The translations under genes and the position numbers were made by a program. The notes beneath the pieces are model-generated. The model saw only the letters and a list, made by a program, of their open reading frames with translations, did no database searches and had not been told where the DNA came from. Below are positions 17,672 through 26,214 of a stretch of 64,000 bases of DNA, piece by piece (position 1 is the stretch's first letter; every line of letters starts with the position of its first letter). The DNA is from Spirochaetaceae bacterium (lineage in GTDB: Bacteria; Spirochaetota; Spirochaetia; SZUA-6; DRHE01), in assembly GCA_020353535.1 (NCBI GenBank), contig CP070696.1, forward strand, positions 864,490 to 928,489, written 5' to 3'.

Positions 17672-18984
17672 TGACCTTCGGCCGTTCCCTGTGGGCAACC
17701 CTCGGTCTGCGCACCTTTGTTTCGCGGGGCGGGAAATTGTCAACGAATCTGATCGGCAGCATCATCGGCATCGGCTTGAGCCTGATTCCCTTGGTGGTCG
17801 TGATGGAGGTAGCCGACGGGATGATCGAAGGAATCACCCGGCGATACCTGGAAGTGGGTACTTATCATCTGCAGGTCAGCCTGGCCGGTGATGCGAATCT
17901 GGAAAGTTACGAATCCCTGTCGGAACAGCTTCGGGGTAGGCCGGGGGTTACCCGGGTGATCCTGGAGAGACAGGGCATGGGTCTTCTCTACACAGATTCA
18001 CGGAGGGGGGCGGTTACCGTCCGAGCCGTTCCAGCGACCTTGTACGAAGAGGATGCGGAGCTGCGGAGGTTCTTTCAGATCCTTGAGGGATCCTTCGGCC
18101 TCCAGAATCCCCAGGCGATTCTGATTGGTAGAGAGATCGCTCAGAAACTGGAGTTGCGGGTCGGGGATCCGGTCAAGCTGCTGACAATGGTGTCGACGTC
18201 GCTGGGGCGGAGCCTGCCCCGGATCAGTTCTTTCACGGTGAGCGGTATTTTCACGACAGGGTATCAGGAGCTGGATAAACTGTGGACCTATATCCCCCTG
18301 CGCACGGGTGTCCGGGTGTTGCCGGAAAGCAGCTCCTCAACCTTCCTCGGCATAAAGGTGAAGGATCCCTTCGACCGGATAGAGGATCAGCTTGACGCGC
18401 TGGATGCCGATCTTCCCGCAGAAGCTCAGCTGACCAGCTGGTACGATCTGGAGAGGGCGAACTACAAATCATTCCAGACCACCAGGGCGCTGTTGATCTT
18501 TGTGATGGCCCTGATCGTGGCGGTAGCCACGATCAACATATCCTCGAGCTTGATCATGGTGGTTATCGAAAAAACAGAGGAGATCGGCATCCTCAAGGCT
18601 ATCGGGGCCCATCCGCGGGAGATTACTCGTACCTTTGTTCTTACGGGATTATGTATCGGAGTGGTTGGTGTATTGCTGGGTTTGAGTTTGGGATTGACTG
18701 TGGCGGTGAATATCAATTCTGTGTTGGCCGGGGCGGAGCTGCTCGTGAATCGAGTGGTGTCCGGATTCCGCGGGCTGCTCGCCCCCATCGTACAGCTGAA
18801 CGGTTCAGCCCCGGTGCGGATCTTTAATGCGGAATTCTACCTGGAAGAAATTCCCATACGTATCAGAGTGATAGAGTTGTTTCTTGTAGCCGCGGCATCG
18901 CTTCTGCTCTCCGTTCTGGCTGCTTTTTTCCCGGCAAGGGCGGCGGCACGAATCAAACCTCTTGAAGTGTTACGGAAAATTTGA
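17671..18984 (+). CDS. LolC/LolE-type lipoprotein-releasing ABC permease (second)
   Basis: 437 residues, same topology as the permease at 15625 (N-terminal helix, periplasmic domain about 55-270, three C-terminal helices), with EKTEEIGILKAIGAHPREI as the coupling loop. Start is ATG 17671 with GGAGG at 17661-17665; a GTG at 17668 is also in frame but too close to the Shine-Dalgarno. Two distinct permeases plus one ATPase suggest a LolC/LolE heterodimer. The stop overlaps a promoter for mcsA. Confidence 0.88.
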   Translation: MTFGRSLWATLGLRTFVSRGGKLSTNLIGSIIGIGLSLIPLVVVMEVADGMIEGITRRYLEVGTYHLQVSLAGDANLESYESLSEQLRGRPGVTRVILERQGMGLLYTDSRRGAVTVRAVPATLYEEDAELRRFFQILEGSFGLQNPQAILIGREIAQKLELRVGDPVKLLTMVSTSLGRSLPRISSFTVSGIFTTGYQELDKLWTYIPLRTGVRVLPESSSSTFLGIKVKDPFDRIEDQLDALDADLPAEAQLTSWYDLERANYKSFQTTRALLIFVMALIVAVATINISSSLIMVVIEKTEEIGILKAIGAHPREITRTFVLTGLCIGVVGVLLGLSLGLTVAVNINSVLAGAELLVNRVVSGFRGLLAPIVQLNGSAPVRIFNAEFYLEEIPIRIRVIELFLVAAASLLLSVLAAFFPARAAARIKPLEVLRKI

Positions 18985-18999
18985 TTTTGTGTGTATAAT
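18970..18999 (+). promoter_or_regulatory. Promoter-like element upstream of mcsA
   Basis: Perfect TATAAT at 18994-18999, 10 nt before the mcsA ATG at 19010; the best -35 at the correct distance is ttacgg (18970-18975), weak. The expected start lies at about 19006, leaving a 3-5 nt leader with no Shine-Dalgarno (aatagg only). The element overlaps the end of the upstream permease gene. Confidence 0.45.
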
Positions 19000-19009
19000 T
19001 CTAATAGGT

Positions 19010-19510
19010 ATGAAATGTGAAATCTGCGGGGCTCGCAAAGCGGTAATCCACATACAGCAAGTCATCGGCAAGGAACGGGTCGATCTGCACATGTGTGAGG
19101 AGTGCGCCCTGGAGCGCGGTATAAGCGGAGAAGGGGAGCACATGGAGCTGTCCATCTCCAATATGTTGAACGGCCTGGTGGATCTCCGCACCCTGAAAGA
19201 GAAGAAAAATATAATCTGCCCGCAGTGCGGCTCCACCTGGGAATCGATTCAAAAGCGGGAGAAGTTTGGTTGTGCGGAATGCTACGTCGCCTTCAACCGG
19301 GAAATCCATTTCCTTCTGGAAAAGATGGGGGTTCAGTCTACTCATCGGGGCAAGCTGCCCAAGGGCCTGAGCACCTACAAGAGGTATCTGGTCGACGTGG
19401 TGAAGCTCAAAGAGGGACTCAAGGAAGCGCTCAAAAGGGAGGACTATGAAAAGGCGGCTCGTATTCGGGACCGCATTCGAGACTTGGAAAACTCTTCGGA
19501 GGATGATTGA
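19010..19510 (+). CDS. mcsA: McsA-type zinc protein, activator of McsB
   Basis: 166 residues. N-terminal zinc-type CxxC pairs (MKCEICGARK with CEEC; ICPQCGST with CAEC), and a UvrB/UvrC (UVR) motif at the end, LKEALKREDYEKAARIRDRI. This is the layout of McsA (YacH), the activator of the protein arginine kinase McsB in Firmicutes. mcsB and clpC follow directly. No CtsR gene precedes it, unlike in Bacillus. Confidence 0.92.
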   Translation: MKCEICGARKAVIHIQQVIGKERVDLHMCEECALERGISGEGEHMELSISNMLNGLVDLRTLKEKKNIICPQCGSTWESIQKREKFGCAECYVAFNREIHFLLEKMGVQSTHRGKLPKGLSTYKRYLVDVVKLKEGLKEALKREDYEKAARIRDRIRDLENSSEDD

Positions 19511-20565
19511 TGGAGGCCGGCAGGGCTTGGTTTAGCTCTCCCGGAGCGGAGGACGATGTGGTGGTCTCAAGTCGCGTTCGACTGGCGCGGAATCTGACCG
19601 GCATACCCTTTCCCCCAACATTGAGCAGAGAGGAGGAGGAGCGGGTCCAGCACGAGGTTGTCGAGGCCTTCTCGGGCCTCTCCACAGCCTTCGATTCGAT
19701 CTTTCTGGATCGTCTTCCACCCCTGGAGCGTACAATCCTCCTGGAGCAGAACCTCATCTCTCAGGATTTCAGTGTCTCTCCCAACAAGCTGGTTCTCCTG
19801 GAGCAGGATGGCAGGATCAGCGTCATGGTAAACGAGGAGGATCATCTACGCCTTGCCTGTTTGAACACGGGACTGTGCCTGCAGGAGGTATACGAGGCTG
19901 TCGATGAACTGGACGGACGACTGGAGGAAAAGCTGCACTTCGCCGCCTCGATCGAATGGGGCTATCTGGCATCCCGGCTGGAAAATGCCGGAACAGGGCT
20001 CCGGGCCTCGGTCATGCTTCACATGCCTGCCCTGGTCAGCGACGGTACCATAGGATGGGCGCTGAAGCGGATCAATCAGATGGGCCTGCAGATCAAAGGG
20101 TATTGGGGAGACGGTGATAACTCACTCGGAGATATGTACCAGATCTCCAATCCCATATCGATCGGGCTTCGGGAAAAGGAGATCCTCACTTCCATAGAAG
20201 TGGCGGCCCGGGAGATGGCGGAATACGAGCGCAAAGCCCGGGAGGAGATGATGGGCAGCCGCCGCATCGAGTTGGAGGATCGGGTGCACAGAGCCTTTGG
20301 TGTATTGAGCGCCTGTCGCCTGATTTCCTCCAAGGAAGCCATCAATCTCTTGTCCACTGTACGTCTGGGGATCAGCCTGGGAATGATAGAAAAACCGCAG
20401 GTGGAGGTGATTACTGAGTTAATGATCCGGGCTCAGAAGGCGCATGTACAAAAAAGTCTGGACCAAACGGATGACGAAGCAGATAATAAATTAGTAGATT
20501 ATACGCGAGCAAAAATGATACGGCATGCCCTGCAGGGGCATGTCCGGGAGGACAACGATGTTTAA
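19510..20565 (+). CDS. mcsB: Protein arginine kinase McsB
   Basis: 351 residues, phosphagen-kinase fold. SSRVRLARNL near the N-terminus, NEEDHLR (the McsB catalytic loop), GLRASVMLHMPAL and GDMYQISN are all present. It phosphorylates Arg on proteins, tagging them for ClpCP. The start ATG 19510 follows GGAGGA with 6 nt spacing and overlaps the mcsA stop by one base; TTG 19507 is in frame but too close. The stop overlaps the start of clpC. Confidence 0.95.
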   Translation: MEAGRAWFSSPGAEDDVVVSSRVRLARNLTGIPFPPTLSREEEERVQHEVVEAFSGLSTAFDSIFLDRLPPLERTILLEQNLISQDFSVSPNKLVLLEQDGRISVMVNEEDHLRLACLNTGLCLQEVYEAVDELDGRLEEKLHFAASIEWGYLASRLENAGTGLRASVMLHMPALVSDGTIGWALKRINQMGLQIKGYWGDGDNSLGDMYQISNPISIGLREKEILTSIEVAAREMAEYERKAREEMMGSRRIELEDRVHRAFGVLSACRLISSKEAINLLSTVRLGISLGMIEKPQVEVITELMIRAQKAHVQKSLDQTDDEADNKLVDYTRAKMIRHALQGHVREDNDV

Positions 20566-23107
20566 GGGTTTAACCCAGCGCGCTCAAAAGATACTGACTG
20601 TTTTGGCCCAGGAGGAGGCGAAGAGATTTCATTCCGATCAGCTTCTGCCTGAACATATAATAATCGCCCTGCTCAAAGACGGAGAGGGTGTGGCGGTCAA
20701 GGCATTGCAAAAGGCCAAGGTCGACCTTGGGGAGATGCAGCTTGAAGTCGAACGTTCCCTGCCGATGGGAAAGGGAGGACTGATTCTGGGGGATGTTCCG
20801 CCGTCGAAGCGGGGCAAAAAGATACTGGAGGATTCCGCCGCTGAAGCCCGGAACATGGGCCATGAGTACATCGGCACCGAGCACCTGCTGCTCGCGGCCA
20901 GCCAGGAGAAGGACAGCTCGACGGCCCGCTACCTCAATCGCCACAACGTGGATTTCGGCAAATTGCGGGAACTAATCATCCAGATCAACGGCTTGGGGGA
21001 TCTCACGCAGCAGGTGCAGCAGAAGAGGAAGACCCAGCCACTGGCCAGGAAAGCGACTCCTACCTTGGATGAGTTCAGCCGGGATCTCACCAAGCTGGCA
21101 AGGGAAGACAAACTCGATCCGGTTATCGGCAGGACCAGGGAGATTCAGAGGGTGATTCAGATACTGGCTCGCCGTACGAAGAACAACCCGGTGCTTATCG
21201 GAGAGCCCGGAGTGGGCAAGACGGCCATTGTCGAAGGTCTGGCTCAACGAATCGTTACTGCAGATGTTCCGGAGGCGTTGTCCGGACGTCGGGTGCTCAC
21301 CCTGGATCTGGCCTCCCTGGTAGCAGGGACCAAGTATCGGGGCGAGTTCGAAGAACGTTTGAAGAGGGTCATGAAGGAGATCGTAGCAGCGAACAACGTG
21401 ATTCTGTTCATCGACGAGCTTCACACCCTCATCGGTGCCGGTGGTGCCGAAGGGGCCATCGATGCCTCGAACATGCTCAAACCGGCCCTCTCCAGAGGGG
21501 AGCTTCAGTGCATAGGGGCAACCACTCTCAACGAGTACCGGAAATACGTAGAGAAGGACGCCGCCTTGGAACGCAGGTTCCAGCCGATTTACGTGGAAGA
21601 ACCCACGGTGGATGAGACTATCGAGATCCTCAAAGGATTGAAGGAGCACTACGGGAAGTTCCACCGCGTGACCTATACCTACGAAGCCCTCGAAGCTTCC
21701 GCGACACTATCCCATCGCTATATCTCGGACCGTTTTCTCCCCGACAAGGCGATCGACCTTGTCGATGAGGCGGGCAGTCGCAAGAAGATCGACAACAGCG
21801 TACGCCCCAAAGAGCTTGCCAAGATAGAAAGCGAGATCGAGAAACTGAGCCTGGAAAAGAGTAGTTTGGTTGCTCAGCAGAATTACGAGAAGGCCGCCGC
21901 CATCAGGGACAAGGTGAAGAACCTCCGCAGTAAAATGGAGATCGTCAAGCAGGACTGGGAAGCAAATCTGCGGGTGGAGGAGAACCTGGTCGATGTGGAG
22001 GAGATCCAAACCGTGGTTTCCGAAATCACCGGCATCCCCCTGAACAGGATCGCTCAGAGTGAGTCGGAAAAGCTATTAAAAATCGAGGAGGAGCTCCACA
22101 AGCGGGTGATCGGACAGGATGCGGCAATCAGCTCGATCGCTGCCGCCATCCGGCGCTCCCGAACGGGCTTGAGCTCACCCAAAAGACCGCTGGGATCTTT
22201 TATCTTTCTCGGTCCCACAGGTGTCGGCAAGACCCTGTTGGCCAAGACCCTGGCAGCCTTTCTGTTCGGCAACGAGGATGCCCTGGTACGAATAGATATG
22301 TCCGATTTCATGGAGAAGCATAACGTGTCCCGCCTGGTCGGTGCTCCCCCTGGATATATAGGCTACGAAGAGGGAGGTCTGTTGACCGAAAAGATCCGCC
22401 GTCGCCCCTACAGCGTCATTCTCCTGGACGAGATTGAAAAGGCTCATCCCGACGTGTTCAACCTTTTGCTCCAGGTGTTAGAGGAGGGGCAGTTGCAGGA
22501 CAATCTCGGTCATACAGTCAGCTTTCGCAACACCGTTCTCATTATGACCTCCAACGCGGGAGCCCGGGAAATCAGCAAGGATGCCTCTCTGGGATTCCAC
22601 GTGGAAAACGGTATGATGCGTTATGAGGAGATCCGTACCAGCGCTCTGAGCGAGATGAAACGGCTTTTCAATCCGGAGTTTATCAATCGGGTCGACGAGA
22701 CCGTGGTCTTTCACAGCCTCAATCGGGACCACCTGCGGGAGATACTCGAGCTGATGGTCAAGGAAGTGCAGGCGCAGCTTACTGATCAGAATATCACCCT
22801 GCAGATCACCGAAACAGCGCGTACCTTCCTCATCGAAGAGGGCTATGACGAGAAGTACGGTGCCCGTCCGCTGCGCAGAACATTGCAGCGTCTGGTGGAG
22901 GATCCCCTATCGATCGATATACTCAAGGGTCGCTTCAAGCAGGGCAGCACCATCGTAGTGGACATCAAGGACGAGAAGATCGCATTCCGTTCGAAACGGG
23001 CCCGCAAGAGTCCGGATAAGGGGGGCCAGGGTAAGGGCAAGTCCGAGGGCGATTCCGGTAATCCCCCCAACTCCCCGCAGGTTCCCCAGGAACTGGCCGT
23101 ACGCTGA
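20558..23107 (+). CDS. clpC: ClpC-type AAA+ unfoldase
   Basis: 849 residues. Clp N domain (about 1-145), first AAA domain with Walker A GEPGVGKT (215-222), a middle M domain with a UVR motif (EKAAAIRDKVKNLRSKME), and a second AAA domain with GPTGVGKT. Gene context (mcsA-mcsB-clpC) identifies it as ClpC rather than ClpB. Predicted to unfold phosphoarginine-tagged proteins for ClpP, which is not in this window. The C-terminal about 40 residues are an unusual Lys/Gly/Pro-rich tail (KSPDKGGQGKGKSEG). Start ATG 20558 overlaps the mcsB stop. Confidence 0.95.
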   Translation: MFKGLTQRAQKILTVLAQEEAKRFHSDQLLPEHIIIALLKDGEGVAVKALQKAKVDLGEMQLEVERSLPMGKGGLILGDVPPSKRGKKILEDSAAEARNMGHEYIGTEHLLLAASQEKDSSTARYLNRHNVDFGKLRELIIQINGLGDLTQQVQQKRKTQPLARKATPTLDEFSRDLTKLAREDKLDPVIGRTREIQRVIQILARRTKNNPVLIGEPGVGKTAIVEGLAQRIVTADVPEALSGRRVLTLDLASLVAGTKYRGEFEERLKRVMKEIVAANNVILFIDELHTLIGAGGAEGAIDASNMLKPALSRGELQCIGATTLNEYRKYVEKDAALERRFQPIYVEEPTVDETIEILKGLKEHYGKFHRVTYTYEALEASATLSHRYISDRFLPDKAIDLVDEAGSRKKIDNSVRPKELAKIESEIEKLSLEKSSLVAQQNYEKAAAIRDKVKNLRSKMEIVKQDWEANLRVEENLVDVEEIQTVVSEITGIPLNRIAQSESEKLLKIEEELHKRVIGQDAAISSIAAAIRRSRTGLSSPKRPLGSFIFLGPTGVGKTLLAKTLAAFLFGNEDALVRIDMSDFMEKHNVSRLVGAPPGYIGYEEGGLLTEKIRRRPYSVILLDEIEKAHPDVFNLLLQVLEEGQLQDNLGHTVSFRNTVLIMTSNAGAREISKDASLGFHVENGMMRYEEIRTSALSEMKRLFNPEFINRVDETVVFHSLNRDHLREILELMVKEVQAQLTDQNITLQITETARTFLIEEGYDEKYGARPLRRTLQRLVEDPLSIDILKGRFKQGSTIVVDIKDEKIAFRSKRARKSPDKGGQGKGKSEGDSGNPPNSPQVPQELAVR

Positions 23108-23185
23108 GCTTGAGGAGCGGGAGCGAAGCTGGAGCTCGTCCGGGGTCGCCAGAAATCGCATACCCGTACGCTGTACGTTTTGTAC

Positions 23186-26100
23186 ATGTTTAGGGGTACG
23201 AAAATCCGCCGGAGAGAGTTTTTGCGTACAAGAGCCTCCCTCTTATTGTTTTCTCTCCTGAATCTTCTCTGGGCTACACCCGCCGGTGCCCAGAGCGCCG
23301 AAAATCTGTTCGAAGCCGGCAGAAAGGCTTTCCAGGACGGCATGTACGTCATGGCTGCAAGGAACTTCCGCGAGCTGGCCGACCAGTATCCGGATAGTCC
23401 CTTTGCCGATGATGCCGAGTACCTCAGCGGGGTGGCGGATTTTTATCTGGGGGAGTTCCAAAGTTGTGTGGCTACGTTGAAGAACTATGCCCGCAGGTAT
23501 CCCCGATCCTCCAATAACAGCCGGGTGTCCTACTGGCTGGGCAGCGCCTACTTTCAGCTCCTCAACTACCCTGAAGCTCTTTCACAGCTCCGAAATCAGG
23601 TTGAAAAGTACCAGGACGAGCAACCCTACAATGATCATGCACTGCTGTTAAAGGGAATGGTCGAAGAAAACCTCTCCCAATGGGCCGCCGCCCGTGAGAG
23701 TTACCAGCGGATCTTGAGCAGGGACTCGGCTCGAGAGCTTTGGCCGGAAGCGCTATACCGCTTCGGCGGTCTTGCCTTACGTGCCAGCGATTATACAGAC
23801 GCCCTGACCGCCTTCAGCCGGATCATCGTGGAGTTCTCCGCCTCCCCGTACGCCGCCGAGGCGGTTTTCTTTGTAGGCGAGTGTCACTTCTTTCTCGGTC
23901 GCTATACAGAAGCCGAACGCAGCTTCAGATCGGTCCTGGCTTCCGAACCGCCTCTAGAGCAGTGGGAGACCAGCCTGTACCGGCTGGCCCTGATTCTCCA
24001 GGAATTGGGTCGCAGTGCACAGGCCTTGGAGATGTGTACGGAGCTGGAGCGTCGTTTTCCCCGCAGCCGTTACCGGGATTCGCTGGCCCGTCTCAAAGCG
24101 GACCTGCTGTTCGATCTGAAGCGCTACCCCGAGGCTTTTGATGCTTACGGGAAGTCTCTGCAGGCAGGAATCGGTATGGAGGAGCGGCAGGTCATCTACT
24201 ACAACATGGGCTTGGCCGCATTTCTGAGCGGAGATCTGCGCCGCTGCCTCGAACCTCTGGAGAAAGCGCTGCAGGGGCGCCCCGAGATCGCCGAGCAGAG
24301 TCTCTTTCGCCTCTCCGCGGCGCAGGCGGAGCTGGGGCTTGTCCAGCTGGCCGCGGACCACTTCGAGGAGTTTCTGCGGCGCTATCCTTCCTCGCAGCGG
24401 AGGGAAGAAGCCACCAGGATTCTGGCTGCCCTGTACTTCGAAAACGGGGATTCGGACAAAGCCGAACCGTTGTACACAAAGCTGATTACCCGCTATCCCG
24501 ACTCTTCATATCAAGACGAGTATCTGTTCAAGCGCGGCAGCACCCAACTGCAGAGAGGATCCGCCGGCAGCGAGCAGACTGCCGCACTGGCCGCCGCACT
24601 CAAAGATTTCTATACGCTCATCGAACGCTGGCCCGATTCTCCGTACCTGGCGGAGAGCTCGTACAACATCGGCTACATCTATTCCCGTCGGGGGGAATAC
24701 AAACGGGCTTCTCCCTTTTTCGAGGATGTTCTTCAGGCCGAGCCCTCACCGGAGCTCGCCGGCCGGGCAATCCTGGCCGCAGGGGTGTGCGCCTTCAACG
24801 CAGGGGAGTACGAACAGGCGATCGAATGGTTTCGGAAGAATGCCGGCGGCCCGCGTACCGGAATGGCGTACCCTTCGGTGGACCGAAGCAATCCTGCTTC
24901 CGCCTGGACGGGGGAGAGTTGGTTCTATCTGGGCAGGACCCACTACAAGCTCGAGCAACTGGAGAAGGCCGCAGATACTTTCGGCCGGGCGGCGGAGCTG
25001 TTGGAGGGCACTGCTCAGGGCGAAGAGGCGCAGTTTTGGAAAGGATTATCGGAGTTCAGGCTCAACCGCCTGGAGCAGGCTAAAGAGTCTTTTCTAATCC
25101 TTACCAGGCGCTATCCGGGCGGGCAACGTCTGGCGGAAAGCTATTACCGCGCCGGTATCTGCGCGTTTCAAACAGACAGCTACCTGGAGAGCATCGACCA
25201 CTACGATAGGGCACTGCAGACGCTGAGCGCCCAAATGGGAACGTACGGGGATAACCTGAAACAGGAAATCCTCTACCAGAAGGGCTTGAGTTTCCTCCAG
25301 GCAGGAGAGCGGGATCAGGCTCTGAAGACGTACGAAAGCTTGAGCCGGGAGTTCCCGAAAAGCACACTGGCTTCGGAAGCCTTTTTCAAGATTGCCGAGG
25401 AGGACTTCCGTAACGGCCGTTATCGCAGCGCCGCTGACGGCTTTGCGCTGGTAAAGGAACGCTTTCCAGACACTCCCGCCGCTGCCTCGGCGCTGTATTG
25501 GGCGGGCTTGAGTGCTGCCAGGGAGGGGGACCGCAGCGGTGCCCTCGAGTATCTGATCGCCTTTCTGGAGGGAAGCCGCGACAGCAGGGATCTTTCCGCA
25601 GGCGGTTTGGCCGAGTTGGCCATGCAGGAAATCCGCGGGATCCTCAGCGCACTCGGCAGCGATGGACGATCGGAGGAGGGGAAGATCTTCGAAGAGTTCT
25701 ACAGGAGAGTTGACCGCAGCCCGTCTCTGGACCAGGCTTTCAGGAACCGCATCCGTTTTGAATACGCCCGCTACATTTTCCCCGGCACTCCTGAGGGGGC
25801 GATGGCCATCCTGCAGACCGTACGCGCGGAGGACCCGGTGGAGCCTCTGGCCAGCGAGGTAAGCTTTCTGATCGGCGAGTATTACCGCCTCAATGGTGAG
25901 CTGGATCGGGCCTTCGATATCTTCACCGGAATCATCGCCGCCAATTCCGGGCAGCCTGGGGCAGCCTCCCAGCTGGGCATCGCCCGAGTCCTGGAGGCCC
26001 GCGCTCAGAGCCAAGAGGCGGCGGAAGAGTACCTCAAAGTCCATTTCCTCTACCCGGATCACGCCGAGTTGGCGGCCGAGGGTTTGTATAGTGCCGGCAG

Positions 26101-26206
26101 GCTGTACTGGGAAGAGGGCTATCGAGACAGAGCCGGACAGCTTTTCAAGAGGCTGAAGGATGAGTATCCGGACAGCCCCTTGTTGGATAAAATTCCCGAA
26201 CCTTAG
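23186..26206 (+). CDS. Large exported TPR protein with possible Tat signal
   Basis: 1006 residues, almost all tetratricopeptide-type helical repeats (many 'YP.S..A.ea.y..g......g.y..A...f' units). The N-terminus has KIRRREFLRTR before a hydrophobic stretch ending AGAQS; RRREFLR resembles the twin-arginine motif RRxFLK. A shorter start at TTG 23222, behind GGAGAGAG (23211-23218), would give a plain Sec signal, so start and route are uncertain. The protein is probably periplasmic or surface associated and may act as a scaffold, like YbgF/BamD-type or GspD-associated TPR proteins. Function unknown. Confidence 0.8.
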   Translation: MFRGTKIRRREFLRTRASLLLFSLLNLLWATPAGAQSAENLFEAGRKAFQDGMYVMAARNFRELADQYPDSPFADDAEYLSGVADFYLGEFQSCVATLKNYARRYPRSSNNSRVSYWLGSAYFQLLNYPEALSQLRNQVEKYQDEQPYNDHALLLKGMVEENLSQWAAARESYQRILSRDSARELWPEALYRFGGLALRASDYTDALTAFSRIIVEFSASPYAAEAVFFVGECHFFLGRYTEAERSFRSVLASEPPLEQWETSLYRLALILQELGRSAQALEMCTELERRFPRSRYRDSLARLKADLLFDLKRYPEAFDAYGKSLQAGIGMEERQVIYYNMGLAAFLSGDLRRCLEPLEKALQGRPEIAEQSLFRLSAAQAELGLVQLAADHFEEFLRRYPSSQRREEATRILAALYFENGDSDKAEPLYTKLITRYPDSSYQDEYLFKRGSTQLQRGSAGSEQTAALAAALKDFYTLIERWPDSPYLAESSYNIGYIYSRRGEYKRASPFFEDVLQAEPSPELAGRAILAAGVCAFNAGEYEQAIEWFRKNAGGPRTGMAYPSVDRSNPASAWTGESWFYLGRTHYKLEQLEKAADTFGRAAELLEGTAQGEEAQFWKGLSEFRLNRLEQAKESFLILTRRYPGGQRLAESYYRAGICAFQTDSYLESIDHYDRALQTLSAQMGTYGDNLKQEILYQKGLSFLQAGERDQALKTYESLSREFPKSTLASEAFFKIAEEDFRNGRYRSAADGFALVKERFPDTPAAASALYWAGLSAAREGDRSGALEYLIAFLEGSRDSRDLSAGGLAELAMQEIRGILSALGSDGRSEEGKIFEEFYRRVDRSPSLDQAFRNRIRFEYARYIFPGTPEGAMAILQTVRAEDPVEPLASEVSFLIGEYYRLNGELDRAFDIFTGIIAANSGQPGAASQLGIARVLEARAQSQEAAEEYLKVHFLYPDHAELAAEGLYSAGRLYWEEGYRDRAGQLFKRLKDEYPDSPLLDKIPEP

Positions 26207-26214
26207 CTCATGGG

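Noticed and set aside
25094..26062. 322-codon minus-strand open frame
   Set aside because: Antisense to the TPR protein, whose repeats are continuous across the region.
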